Part shown: one piece after another, positions 47,638 to 56,229 of the stretch
How the letters are laid out: the number at the start of each line of letters is the position of its first letter
Numbering within the stretch: the first letter of the stretch is position 1
Assembly: GCF_024584705.1 (NCBI RefSeq)
Contig: NZ_CP097384.1
Coordinates: 6,138,001-6,202,000 of the forward strand
Direction: 5' to 3'
From: Blastopirellula sp. J2-11
GTDB taxonomy: Bacteria; Planctomycetota; Planctomycetia; Pirellulales; Pirellulaceae
Length of the DNA: 64,000 nucleotides
Program-made: the position numbers and the translations under genes
Notes under the pieces: model-generated
What the model saw: only the letters and a program-made list of their open reading frames with translations
What the model was told of the DNA's origin: nothing
The model's database searches: none

Positions 47638-48030
47638 ATGAAGTCGATGTTTGGTTTTTCAAGCTTGGCCGTCGCCCTGCTGGCGGTTGCTGCGTTATCG
47701 TTTGCCGGTTGCGGTGCTAGTGAGACCGCGATGGGCGAACATGATGCGGAGCACCATGACCACGAGCATGGTGATGAACACGACCATGTTCACGGCGAAT
47801 GGTGGTGCATTGAACATGGCGTTCCAGAAGAAGTTTGTGCGCAGTGCGATAGCAAGCTGATTCCTGAGTTCAAAGAAAAAGGGGATTGGTGCGAAGATCA
47901 CAACTGCCCCGCGTCGCAATGCTTCGTTTGCTCGCCCGAATTTTTCGATAAGTTCGCCGCTCGTTACAAAGCCAAGTACGGCGAAGATCCCCCCAAGCCG
48001 GAAACCCTGGAGTCGGAAACCGACTCGTAA
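47638..48030 (+). CDS. His/Cys-rich lipoprotein, probable metal chaperone
   Basis: The 130-residue product has a lipoprotein signal peptide with SFAGC (Cys 25), a His/Asp/Glu run at about 34-52 (HDAEHHDHEHGDEHDHVHG) and a Cys/His module at 56-98 (WCIEHGVPEEVCAQC and WCEDHNCPASQCFVC). The module matches the one in the N-terminus of the RND adaptor. It begins 38 bases after the pump gene, with AAGGAG before the ATG at 47638. A role in delivering metal to the pump or buffering it outside the cytoplasm is inferred. Confidence 0.82.
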   Translation: MKSMFGFSSLAVALLAVAALSFAGCGASETAMGEHDAEHHDHEHGDEHDHVHGEWWCIEHGVPEEVCAQCDSKLIPEFKEKGDWCEDHNCPASQCFVCSPEFFDKFAARYKAKYGEDPPKPETLESETDS

Positions 48031-48116
48031 GAGGATGACTTCCCCGCGTTTGGCGCGACGGTTGACTGCAGCTTATTGCAGTCGACCGTCGGCCGACGTT
48101 TTTTGGACCAACGATT

Positions 48117-48754
48117 ATGAATCACGGCCCGGAACGATCCCAGCGCCTGATCCAGCGCGCGTATTTTGAAGTTGTGCATTTGGAAAACTTGGCGGGTACT
48201 TCTCTTCGTAGCCCGTTGCGCCAGCGAGGGAAATGCGGTTGGCTACTTCGTTCCGCGTTTGAATCGCCGAGCGATTTTCCCTCGCTGGCGCAACGGGCTA
48301 CGAAGAGAAAAAAGTGGGCTGCGATTTCCCAGAACACAACTTCAAAATGCGCACCCTGGATTGGTCTGCTGAGCCTGTTTATGGCCGCGATCGCCGGATG
48401 TGTTCGCAGTCCCGATCCAACATCGGGCCTAGATCCTGTTCAAGAAGAACATCTCCATCTGCGGCTGGTCACCGACGAAAGTTTTGTCCGGGAAGTGCTG
48501 GAGTATCCCGAACCGGTTGTCGTGCTGATGGGAAGCCGCTGCTGCAGCGTTTGGAACAGCAGTACGCCGGACAGGTTCGCTTTTGCGAGGTCGACGTCGA
48601 GAGCAATTTGTTCCTCTCTCAGAAATACGACATCTCGCAATATCCAACGCTGGTCGTCTTCCGCGCAGGGGAAGAACAAGACCGGCTGGTCGGGACATCT
48701 CAACTTGCGACTTTGGCAAGACGTCTGGACGAAGTCTTAAACCGCTTGAAATAG
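48117..48754 (+). pseudogene. Thioredoxin-like lipoprotein gene, broken twice
   Basis: Two lesions are visible. A palindromic element (48161-48348) sits inside the signal peptide. Removing 48161-48352 restores MNHGPERSQRLIQRAPWIGL then LSLFMAAIAGC, a standard lipoprotein signal. Further on, the frame reads YPEPVVVLMG and then must shift near 48531 to reach KPLLQRLEQQYAGQVRFCEV and SQYPTLVVFRAGEEQDRLVG, the C-terminal half of thioredoxin. The segment that should hold WCxxC is missing, consistent with loss of about 30 bases and a frame change. The ancestral protein was probably a membrane-anchored thioredoxin. Confidence 0.72.
48161..48348. mobile_element. MITE-like element inside the thioredoxin-like gene
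   Basis: The element is 188 bp. Its ends are inverted: ATTTTGAAGTTGTG (48163-48176) and its complement (48335-48348), 14 of 14. GCGC flanks both sides (48157-48160 and 48349-48352). Inside is a perfect 34-bp inverted repeat, 48200-48233 and 48276-48309, holding the core GTAGCCCGTTGCGCCAGCGA. The insertion adds 192 bases, a multiple of three, so the frame stays open. Perfect inner arms suggest recent arrival or strong constraint. No transposase is present. Confidence 0.65.
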
Positions 48755-48906
48755 GATACGCTGATCCTTGCCGGCGCGTCATGTTGAGATTTCTCCCTCC
48801 CGTTTTTCTCGGCTGCAACCAGAAAGTGGAACCGAGCGAAAATATCAGCTACGCTGCGCAGTAGAGAGTCCAATCCCCAAGCGAGGGCGGAACTACTCCG
48901 TAGCAA

Positions 48907-49599
48907 GTGGAACAGACAAACGCTTTCAATCTTCGCAGCCAACTACCAAGGCTCGCCGTTGCGGCGACCACCCTGCTGCTGGCGAAAGTATTGATCGCGA
49001 TCGTCTGGGAATATCGCCGCTACTTTCCCGCTGACTTCAGCGCCAACTTTTTGCTCGGCCGTGAAGATTCGTTCGTCGGTTGGTATCGCATCACGTTTTA
49101 TATCCACATCATCGCCGGCCCGCTGTCGCTGCTGCTTGGTTCGTTCTTGATGTTCAGCGGACCACGCTGGCGTCAGCATCAACTCCATCGCTGGGCAGGC
49201 CGATTGCAGATGCTCGTCCTCTTCGCTGCGCTCCTGCCCAGCGGCCTGGTGATGGCGACCGAAGCGCTGGCCGGGCCGATCGCTGGTTGGGGTTTCGCCA
49301 CGTTAGCGCTGGCGACCGGAGTAACAGCCGCCGCCGCGGTTTACTATGCGGTGCAGCGAAAGCTGACGCTCCACCGGCAATGGGCGACTCGTACCTATCT
49401 GTTACTAATTTCGCCGCTGCTGTTTCGTATCGCGAACGGTCTGCTGATCGTCATCCAGCAAGACACCGATCAGGCGTATCGCGTGAACGCCTGGCTCAGC
49501 TGGTTGATTCTGCTGGCCGCCTTCGAAGTCTGGCGCTATTGTCATGCGACTGCTTCCCATCCCGAAACGAACTCCCTCTTCCCCGAGACATTCTCATGA
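48907..49599 (+). CDS. DUF2306-like integral membrane protein
   Basis: The 230-residue product has about seven hydrophobic spans and the DUF2306 signature: FYIHIIAGPLSLLLGSFLMF, HRWAGRLQMLV, LHRQWATRTYLLL and RVNAWLSW. Conserved histidines in the second and fourth segments may bind heme or a metal, but the function is unknown. It starts with GTG. Its stop overlaps the start of the next DUF1559 gene (ATGA at 49596-49599), so the two are coupled in translation. Confidence 0.82.
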   Translation: MEQTNAFNLRSQLPRLAVAATTLLLAKVLIAIVWEYRRYFPADFSANFLLGREDSFVGWYRITFYIHIIAGPLSLLLGSFLMFSGPRWRQHQLHRWAGRLQMLVLFAALLPSGLVMATEALAGPIAGWGFATLALATGVTAAAAVYYAVQRKLTLHRQWATRTYLLLISPLLFRIANGLLIVIQQDTDQAYRVNAWLSWLILLAAFEVWRYCHATASHPETNSLFPETFS

Positions 49600-50663
49600 A
49601 CATCGGTCGACATCGTGGATTTACGCTGCTCGAACTGTTGGTCGTGATCGGCATTATTTGCCTGCTGATTGCGTTGTTGTTGCCGGCGACTCGTAGAGCC
49701 GGCGGCGCCGCACGGAGAGCAACTTGCGCCAACAACCTCAAGCAACTCGGTTTGGCGCTGCACAACTATCATGACACCTATGGCCATTTTCCGGCAGCGG
49801 CCGGCGGAACCGATTCGGCCGATGACCCGCTGCAAGGCAACGCCAATCGGCTGAGCGGCATGGTCGCTCTCCTGCCGTTTATCGAGCAGAATGCGCTGTA
49901 CGATCAGATCACGGCGCCGCTGAATGTGGGAGAGACGCTTTATCCAGCGATGGGTCCGGCTCCGTGGATCGCCGACTATCCTCCCTGGAAAATAGAGCTG
50001 AACGCATTGGAGTGTCCCAGCGCAATACGCGACTCGGTCGAGTTCGGGCAGACCAACTATGCATTTTGCATCGGGGACTTGGCGCGCGACATCAACCAGC
50101 CGGCCGTATCGCGAGGCGTGTTCGCCGGTCGCCGGACCACGCGTTTGAAAGAGATCACCGACGGAATAAGTAACACAATCATGCTGGGGGAAATCGGCAC
50201 GCCACACGATCGCCTGGTGATCGGTCAATTCGCCACTGAGCAGTCTCTGGGCATTTTGGAAACACCTCGCTTTTGCTTCAAAACGGTCTCGAGTTGGGAC
50301 CCGAAGTACTACGACAATACGGTTCCACTAAGCACGTTGGGCCGCGGAGGACGCTGGGCCGACGGTTCGCCTGGCGATAGTTTGATCAACACGATTCTGC
50401 CCCCGAACAGCCCGAGTTGTGCCGTTGGCGGAAGGGACGCCGCTGACGGTCTTTATACGGTCAGCAGCTATCATTCTGGCGGCGTTCAGGTTTTACTGGC
50501 CGACGCTGCAGTTCGCTTCATTGCGGAGACAATCGACGCCGGCGATCTGACTCAACCGACGCTCACGCCGCAGCAAATGACCGAACCAGGAGTTGCGAGT
50601 CCTTATGGCGTATGGGGCGCATTGGGGACAATCGATGGCGGCGAAACGATCGGCGATTATTGA
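49596..50663 (+). CDS. DUF1559 protein with type IV prepilin N-terminus
   Basis: The 355-residue product has the short leader MNIGRHRG, then FTLLELLVVIGIICLLIALL, and the DUF1559 markers NYHDTYGHFPAAAGG, DGISNTIMLGEIGTP and SYHSGGVQVLLADAAVRFI. The prepilin leader fixes the start at 49596, although the open frame extends to 49080 inside the DUF2306 gene. Coupling to a DUF2306 membrane protein by a 4-base overlap is unusual for this family and hints at a functional link. The last of three copies in the window. Confidence 0.9.
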   Translation: MNIGRHRGFTLLELLVVIGIICLLIALLLPATRRAGGAARRATCANNLKQLGLALHNYHDTYGHFPAAAGGTDSADDPLQGNANRLSGMVALLPFIEQNALYDQITAPLNVGETLYPAMGPAPWIADYPPWKIELNALECPSAIRDSVEFGQTNYAFCIGDLARDINQPAVSRGVFAGRRTTRLKEITDGISNTIMLGEIGTPHDRLVIGQFATEQSLGILETPRFCFKTVSSWDPKYYDNTVPLSTLGRGGRWADGSPGDSLINTILPPNSPSCAVGGRDAADGLYTVSSYHSGGVQVLLADAAVRFIAETIDAGDLTQPTLTPQQMTEPGVASPYGVWGALGTIDGGETIGDY

Positions 50664-50732
50664 GCGACGAATCTTTCCTTGGTTCTGCGCACGATTCAAA
50701 AGCGTTAGAATGAAGACCAAGAATTCTTCTTC

Positions 50733-50826
50733 GTAGCCCGAAACGCGAGCGAGGGAAAATCGCTCGGCAATTCGAATGCGGCTTGAAGTATCCAAGCGCA
50801 TTTCCCTCACTCGCGCTGCGGGCTAC
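50733..50826. repeat. Dispersed palindromic repeat, GTAG-ended copy
   Basis: The left arm 50733-50758 (GTAGCCCGAAACGCGAGCGA, then GGGAAA) and the right arm 50801-50826 are inverted repeats with three mismatches over 26 bases. The copy lies in the short space before the secreted protein at 50894 and probably overlaps its promoter. Terminal repeats like those of the 48161 copy are not obvious. Confidence 0.75.
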
Positions 50827-50893
50827 AAAGAGGTAAGCGGTGCATTCGCGGTTTCCTCTGACATTGCACAACTTCCCAACTTGGAACCACGTT

Positions 50894-51379
50894 ATGATCT
50901 CTACGCTACTCGTCGCTGCAGCATTGCTCTCGGCCGATCCGGCGCCCAAACAAGCGCCGCTTTCGGTAACGGTTGGCCGTGAGAAAACCCACGTCCAAAT
51001 TCTTACCGAAGAGAAGCAGACGATCCTGGATGTCGTCTGCCCGTTTGGCATTGATAAGGCGACCGTAAAACGAACCACCGGCAAGTGGCCGAGCCCGCTG
51101 GTGGTGCGGTTGCATCTGAAAGGGCTCGAAGCGTTTACAATTGGCAGAGTGACTTGGTCAGTCTCCAGTTCCGGAGAGTCGCTGGTCTCCGTCTCGGTAC
51201 CGGATGGTGGGACCGTCCATCTTGGCAATAACGCTTACGCCAGCGTTGTCCGGATCGTTAACAGCGCGGAAAAAATTCCGCTCGAAGCCGAGGGCTACTT
51301 TGAACTGACGCTCCCCGCCAAACTGTTTGAAGGCAATCCCGCCGAGCTGAAGCTGGCATGGGTCGACTTCTATCGCTGA
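50894..51379 (+). CDS. Secreted protein of unknown function
   Basis: The 161-residue product has a short signal peptide (ISTLLVAAALLSADPAP) and a beta-rich mature part with no cysteine pair, catalytic motif or recognised family. The ATG at 50894 is chosen because it opens the signal peptide; the frame reaches back to 50840 next to a palindromic repeat. A DUF1643-like gene follows 15 bases downstream and may share its transcript. Confidence 0.65.
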   Translation: MISTLLVAAALLSADPAPKQAPLSVTVGREKTHVQILTEEKQTILDVVCPFGIDKATVKRTTGKWPSPLVVRLHLKGLEAFTIGRVTWSVSSSGESLVSVSVPDGGTVHLGNNAYASVVRIVNSAEKIPLEAEGYFELTLPAKLFEGNPAELKLAWVDFYR

Positions 51380-51394
51380 ATCAAGGAAGAGTAG

Positions 51395-52096
51395 ATGAAA
51401 CCGTTTCTGCCGGCCGCGGATTTGAAGACAACGTACGATATCTTCGGCCATTTCTACACGGTGGCGCTCGCGTCGCAAGAAACCGCGTCGTGCCGCAGCG
51501 TGCTGGAAATCATCGACAAGAGCTGCACGCCTGCGGACGTCGATAAGATTTCCGACCGCCAGCCCGATGCAGTCTTCATCATGATGAACCCTGGTTCGTC
51601 GCAACCGCTGGTCGAAGTCAACAATTACATCGCGGCCGATCAGATCGGTGAGCTCTCGATTTCGCTCGTCCCCACCAAGCCCGATACGACGCAGTACCAA
51701 GTGATGCGGGTAATGCGCTATTGCGATTGGCGACACGTCCGCGTGTTGAACCTCTCGGATCTGCGCAGCCCGAAAAGCCCCGAATTCATCAAGACGTTTA
51801 CACGGTTGGAAGCGGAAGCGAACTACGACGCTCACTCGATCTTCTCACCGGCGCGAACCAAAGAGTTAACCAAAAAACTTCCTCGCAGTCGCCAAACGCC
51901 GCTGGTCTATGCATGGGGATTGAGCGAGAAACTAAGCCCGCTGATCGAGCGCTGCCTGCGGACGATCCCTCGCAAGCAGACGTTCACCGGGCTGTTGGCC
52001 GAAGGAACCGTCGACAAATATCGTCATCCGCTGCCGACGCTGCAAAAAGACAAGCTGATCTGGCTTGATAACATGGTTCGCCAGTGCGAAGCTTAG
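51395..52096 (+). CDS. DUF1643-like protein
   Basis: The 233-residue product contains DAVFIMMNPGSSQPLVE, HVRVLNLSDLRSPKSPEF, TPLVYAWGLSEKLSPLIERC and a terminal YRHPLPTL. The order NPS-like loop, VVNL-like strand, WG-like strand and C-terminal HPL matches DUF1643, whose function is unknown. No signal peptide or span. It ends 22 bases before a bidirectional terminator shared with the convergent oxidoreductase gene. Confidence 0.62.
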   Translation: MKPFLPAADLKTTYDIFGHFYTVALASQETASCRSVLEIIDKSCTPADVDKISDRQPDAVFIMMNPGSSQPLVEVNNYIAADQIGELSISLVPTKPDTTQYQVMRVMRYCDWRHVRVLNLSDLRSPKSPEFIKTFTRLEAEANYDAHSIFSPARTKELTKKLPRSRQTPLVYAWGLSEKLSPLIERCLRTIPRKQTFTGLLAEGTVDKYRHPLPTLQKDKLIWLDNMVRQCEA

Positions 52097-52117
52097 CGCA
52101 TTGCCCTAGGCCGATAA

Positions 52118-52143
52118 AAAAGGCTCGCCGAAGCGAGCCTTTT
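52118..52143. terminator. Bidirectional terminator
   Basis: GGCTCGC-CGAA-GCGAGCC with A-run before and T-run after (stem extends to 11 bp). It serves the plus-strand DUF1643-like gene and the convergent minus-strand oxidoreductase gene. Confidence 0.88.
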
Positions 52144-52168
52144 GGTTTTCATTGCACGGTCGAATCAA

Positions 52169-53308
52169 CTACACGTTGATCCATTGACGGGTCTTACCAC
52201 TTTCTAGAACCGCGTCGCAGACTTTGGCGGTTTCGAGGGCCGACTTGAAGGTCGGTTCGCACGGCTTTCCTTCTTCGAGCGATTTCAGGAAGTCGGCGAC
52301 CTGGTGGACGAAGCTATGTTCGTAGCCGATGCTGAGGCCCGGCACCCACCAATGGCTCATGTAAGGATGATCGCCGTCGGTGACGTGGATCGACTTCCAG
52401 CCGCGCTGCGGACCATCGTCCGCGTGGTCGTACATCTCTAAGCGGTTCAGGTCGTGCAAATCCCAGCGCAGCGAAGCGTCGGCGCCATTGATCTCCAGCG
52501 TGTAAAGCGCCTTGTGACCGCGAGCATAGCGGGTCGACTCGAACAGGCCGAGCGAGCCGTTGGCGAAGTGGCACATGAACGCACAGGCGTCATCAATGTT
52601 GACCTTTTCCATCTTGCCGGTCAGCTGGTGCATCCGCTCTTTGACAAAGGTCTCGGTCATGGCGCTGACGTCGCTGATGCCGCCGTTGAGCCAGATCGCG
52701 GTGTCTATGCAGTGCGCCAGCAAGTCTCCGGTGACGCCGGAGCCGGCCGCCGCCGCGTCCAATCGCCAGAGACCAGCGCCTCCTTGCGGAAGTTCGGCAT
52801 TGATCGTCCAGTCTTGCAGGAAGTTGGCGCGATAGTGATAGATCGTGCCGAGCTTGCCGCTGTCGATGATCTGCTTGGCCAAGGAGACCGCCGGCAGACG
52901 GCGATAGTTGTACCAAACGGTATTAGGGACGCCGGCCTTTTCGACCGCGTCGACCATCTCTTCCCCTTCGGCCGTCGTGCGCGAGACCGGTTTCTCGCAT
53001 AGGATCATCTTGCCGGCCTTGGCGGCGGCGATCGAAATCGGAGAGTGCGTATCGTTCGGCGTGCAGACGTCGATCGCATCGATATCATCCCGCGCGATCA
53101 GCTTTTCCCAGTCGGTCTCGTAAGACTCATAGCCCCACTGCTCAGCAAAGGCTTTCGTCTTTTCTTCACTACGCCCGCAGACCGCTTTGAGGACCGGGGT
53201 GTAGCTAAGGTCCGGAAAAAAGTCGGCGACGCGTTTATAACCATTCGTATGGGTCCGGCCCATAAAGCCGTAACCGACGAGGCCGATGTTGAGAGGCTTT
53301 TTTGACAT
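52169..53308 (-). CDS. Gfo/Idh/MocA-family oxidoreductase
   Basis: The 379-residue product has the N-terminal Rossmann loop [16 protein letters not shown] and the family's [10 protein letters not shown] and CEKPVSRT, with the catalytic-type Lys in EKP. These NAD(P)-dependent enzymes oxidise sugars, inositols or their acids. With a TIM-barrel isomerase, a cupin and a DUF4432 protein nearby, a role in sugar or polyol breakdown is likely. The substrate is not predicted. No signal peptide is present, so it is cytoplasmic. Confidence 0.9.
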   Translation of the reverse strand: MSKKPLNIGLVGYGFMGRTHTNGYKRVADFFPDLSYTPVLKAVCGRSEEKTKAFAEQWGYESYETDWEKLIARDDIDAIDVCTPNDTHSPISIAAAKAGKMILCEKPVSRTTAEGEEMVDAVEKAGVPNTVWYNYRRLPAVSLAKQIIDSGKLGTIYHYRANFLQDWTINAELPQGGAGLWRLDAAAAGSGVTGDLLAHCIDTAIWLNGGISDVSAMTETFVKERMHQLTGKMEKVNIDDACAFMCHFANGSLGLFESTRYARGHKALYTLEINGADASLRWDLHDLNRLEMYDHADDGPQRGWKSIHVTDGDHPYMSHWWVPGLSIGYEHSFVHQVADFLKSLEEGKPCEPTFKSALETAKVCDAVLESGKTRQWINV

Positions 53309-53428
53309 GAATTGTTAACCTTTTTGAAGGGCTTTGTTGGTTGGTAATGGAGGATTGAAAATGACTAAGATCTAAGGACGAATGTCTAAGGACGAATGTC
53401 TAAGGAAATCCGAAGATCGAATCCTTTA

Positions 53429-53815
53429 TTAACTCTTGCGGAAGATTGCGGCGAATATTAGGTGTAGTTCTTTCGCATCCTGCCACAGTTCGCGGCATTC
53501 GTCTTTTTGTTCAGGAATCGCCGTAGCCAGCATGCGGTGCCAATGCTTCGTTTCCCGTGTCTCGCGTTTGCATACGCTAATACGATATTTGAACTCTTTT
53601 TTGGTTCCTGCGTCATCCGCCTCGCAATAGTTGGCGCCGATGCTCGTTGCTGACCGTACTGCCTGTTGAATAAGCGGTCGAGTTACCGAATTCTCGGGTA
53701 AGGCTCGGAGAAAACGAACTACCGCTTCTCCAAATCGAGCCGTCCGTTCTTCCAAGTCAAATGCACGCTTGGATGAAGAACTCTCGTCATTCGGCATTCG
53801 ACTTTCGTCATTCAT
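53429..53815 (-). CDS. Four-helix-bundle protein (23S rRNA IVP-like family)
   Basis: The 128-residue product matches the small four-helix-bundle family first noted in 23S rRNA intervening sequences: ERTARFGEAVVRFLRALPEN, IQQAVRSATSIGANYCEADD and FKYRISVCKRETRETKHWH. The function is unknown. The N-terminal MNDESRMPNDESSS is encoded by a short repeated GAATG/GACGAA-rich DNA stretch and may not be translated; an ATG at 53797 is an alternative start. A short tandem repeat (AAGGACGAATGTCT twice) lies downstream near 53370-53400. It separates two sugar-metabolism genes and looks like an inserted cassette. Confidence 0.8.
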   Translation of the reverse strand: MNDESRMPNDESSSSKRAFDLEERTARFGEAVVRFLRALPENSVTRPLIQQAVRSATSIGANYCEADDAGTKKEFKYRISVCKRETRETKHWHRMLATAIPEQKDECRELWQDAKELHLIFAAIFRKS

Positions 53816-53839
53816 TAGACATTAGGTTTTAGACCTTCG

Positions 53840-54874
53840 TCATTTCCAGCCATGGGCGCTACGTACCTTCACCATCGCGTCCAAAATCGTGTTCCAAGTC
53901 GCGCTCTGTTCCAGCATTTCGTTCGGGAACATGCAACCGTCCCAGCAAATGTGTTTCACGCCGCGTTCTTGGGCTCCTTCGAGCCAGTAGCCAGAGCATT
54001 TCACGATGTCGACTTTGCCGTTCGGGTCATCGGCAGGGCAGTGACGGCCTGTCTTATCGTGGGCGCCGGTGCCGTGGACGGTGCCGTCGTTTTGGGCGAC
54101 GTGGAAGTCGATCGTCCAGGGGCGCAGCGCGTCGGTCATTGTTTTGTAGGCGGCCCAGAATTCTTCGTCGCTGTAACCTTCTTTTAGCAGCGCATGTTCG
54201 GGCGCGTTGTAGCCCATCAGATAGAGATAGGTATGCGCCAAGTCGGCTTGGAATCCAACCGTCTGCGGCATGTCGACCGCTTCCAGCAGGTTCAGCACGT
54301 CGCGCCACGAGTGCATGCCAGCCCAGCAGATTTCGCCTTCGGCGGCCAAACGTTCGCCGTGATCGGCGGCGATCTTGCCGGCTTCTTGGAAGGTGGCGGC
54401 GACCTTGGCGGTGCTGGCTGCCGGATCTTCAAACCACTTCTCGGTTCCTTCGGCCGAGTCGATCCGAATCACGCCGTACTCGCGAACTCCATGATCGTTA
54501 AAGATCTTGGCGATGCGGCAGGCCTTTTCGATCGCCAGTTTGAACTTCGCTTGATCTTCGCTAGAGCCCATCGCCGATGCGCCGACTGTGCCGGGCCAAA
54601 CCGGCGCGACCAGCGAGCCGATCTTCAAACCACGCGCGGCGACTTTGTCGGCCAAAATCTTCAGATCGTCTTCCGACGCGTCGGGATCGGTGTGGGGGTG
54701 AAACAGGAAGCAGTCGATTCCCTCAAACTTTTGACCGTTCACTTCGGCGGCGGCCGTCAGGTCCAACATCTGTTCAAAGCTGATCGGCGGGTGATCGGTA
54801 CCCTCTTCTTTGCCAACCAGGCCGGGCCACATTGCGTTGTGCAGCTTGGGCATCGTGTGCGTGGGGTCGCTCAT
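53840..54874 (-). CDS. TIM-barrel sugar phosphate isomerase/epimerase
   Basis: The 344-residue product is a xylose-isomerase-like barrel: [40 protein letters not shown] (Glu and His at the metal site), [16 protein letters not shown] with Asp and His, and [19 protein letters not shown]. Four metal-ligand-type residues are present, so it should be active. It is on the same strand as the neighbouring oxidoreductase and cupin genes. Interconversion of a keto-sugar or inositol derivative is inferred. Confidence 0.85.
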   Translation of the reverse strand: MSDPTHTMPKLHNAMWPGLVGKEEGTDHPPISFEQMLDLTAAAEVNGQKFEGIDCFLFHPHTDPDASEDDLKILADKVAARGLKIGSLVAPVWPGTVGASAMGSSEDQAKFKLAIEKACRIAKIFNDHGVREYGVIRIDSAEGTEKWFEDPAASTAKVAATFQEAGKIAADHGERLAAEGEICWAGMHSWRDVLNLLEAVDMPQTVGFQADLAHTYLYLMGYNAPEHALLKEGYSDEEFWAAYKTMTDALRPWTIDFHVAQNDGTVHGTGAHDKTGRHCPADDPNGKVDIVKCSGYWLEGAQERGVKHICWDGCMFPNEMLEQSATWNTILDAMVKVRSAHGWK

Positions 54875-54929
54875 ATTCGGGTCCCTTTACGGTACAGGTA
54901 AAGATAGGGTTGGTGTCGGCGAACCGACG

Positions 54930-54961
54930 AAAAAGCCCCGGGCGAAAGCGACTCCGGGGCT
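54930..54961 (-). terminator. Terminator of the cupin gene
   Basis: On the minus strand AGCCCCGG and CCGGGGCT pair around a 12-base loop and are followed by five T. It lies about 20 bases after the stop of the gene ending at 54982. Confidence 0.8.
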
Positions 54962-54981
54962 GAGCGGATCATTAACGGGCC

Positions 54982-56229
54982 TTACGCTTGGCGGAACGCG
55001 CCCATCGCAGGCAGATTGCTATGCACGTCCGGGCCAAAGTAGCGCAGGCCGACCAGCGGTTCGCTGCCGGTATTTTCGATCTCGACGCCGGCCGTCGCCG
55101 CTTCGTACGAGATGAAGACTTCATCTTCGGTCTCGGCGCCAAAGCGAATCATCGCCGGGGTTTGCAATTTCAGCTTGCCCATGCGGCCGCTTCCCTGCAT
55201 CGTGATCCAGCCGCTCGCGCCGGGGTCTTTCAGCGTGCACTTGGCGCCGGGCTCAATGGTCAGTTCTTTCGAGCTGAACATCTGGGCTCCATCCACCGTG
55301 CCGTAGACGATCCAACGATCAGTGTAACCCTTGCCGCTGCGCGACTCGTCGGCGATCGGCTCGAGGTAGTTGTTGGCTTTGAAGTTAGGATCGACGTTCT
55401 TCTCCCAATCCAACTGCCCGATGATGAAGTCGAGATCTTGATGCTTCTCTTTCGGCATATCTTTGACCAGCAGCGACCAAGGGACTTCGCGTCCTTCGAC
55501 CAGCGACTGGAACATGCCGAACACGTCGCTTCCCCACTGCGGCTCGTAGGTGCAAAGCGAACCGGGAGCATGCAGCACGCCTGGCGGAATCAACCAGCCG
55601 GTTCCCCGCTTCAGGCGATGCGCTTGCGATAGATAGGTGACGCCGTTGTCTCCCTTGTGCCAATCTTCCAGACACTTGCGCAGCTGGGCCTTGGTCGTGT
55701 CGGGGGTCAGACCCATGAAAGTGTAGGCGAAGTTGTTATCGACGTTATTCAACTGCGGTGGGAAGTAGTAGCTTTCGGGCTTCCCTTCCTGGCCGACCAA
55801 CGCGGCGTCTTTGGCGCTTTGATGGAAATGATGCGGAATCGGTCCCATGTTGTCGAAGAACTTCGAGTAGACCGGCCAGCGATCGTACTTGCTGAACATT
55901 GGTTTGCCGATCAGGCGTTCGCCCGCTTCAGCGACCGCGTCTTTCAGCAGGAAGTGCTGGCCTTCAAACAGGCCAAAGCTTTGTCCTTCGTACCAAACAC
56001 GGCCCTCGTTCGCAGCGTCGGTGGTGCTGGCGAACCAACGTTCGTCAATGCCGCCGCGGTGAGCTCCATAGGCGTACCAATCCTCTGGATGCAGCTTGAT
56101 TCGCTTGCCGGGATGCAAGAAACTTCGCGGCACCCAGTTCGGCGAGAGTCTCAACAGACCTTCGCCAGCATCCATAGCACGATCCAAGATGGGGGCGACG
56201 CTGTCCCCTTTCACCACGTTTTCGATCAT
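54982..56229 (-). CDS. Cupin-type, phosphomannose-isomerase-like protein
   Basis: The 415-residue product has metal-site histidines in GPIPHHFHQSAKD and in GTGWLIPPGVLHAPGSLC, and a second cupin-like half near GAKCTLKDPGASGWITMQGS. The layout resembles class I mannose-6-phosphate isomerase and related cupins. No signal peptide is present. It neighbours the TIM-barrel isomerase (gap 107 bases with a terminator) and is divergent from the DUF4432 gene at 56518, supporting a role in the same sugar pathway. Exact reaction unknown. Confidence 0.75.
   Translation of the reverse strand: MIENVVKGDSVAPILDRAMDAGEGLLRLSPNWVPRSFLHPGKRIKLHPEDWYAYGAHRGGIDERWFASTTDAANEGRVWYEGQSFGLFEGQHFLLKDAVAEAGERLIGKPMFSKYDRWPVYSKFFDNMGPIPHHFHQSAKDAALVGQEGKPESYYFPPQLNNVDNNFAYTFMGLTPDTTKAQLRKCLEDWHKGDNGVTYLSQAHRLKRGTGWLIPPGVLHAPGSLCTYEPQWGSDVFGMFQSLVEGREVPWSLLVKDMPKEKHQDLDFIIGQLDWEKNVDPNFKANNYLEPIADESRSGKGYTDRWIVYGTVDGAQMFSSKELTIEPGAKCTLKDPGASGWITMQGSGRMGKLKLQTPAMIRFGAETEDEVFISYEAATAGVEIENTGSEPLVGLRYFGPDVHSNLPAMGAFRQA

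Noticed and set aside
47450-47662. Minus-strand frame across the pump and lipoprotein junction
   Set aside because: It lies antisense to the acidic tail of the RND pump and has no independent support.
2797-50826. Palindromic repeats considered as CRISPR
   Set aside because: Copies are far apart and inverted in pairs with no regularly spaced direct repeats and no cas genes.
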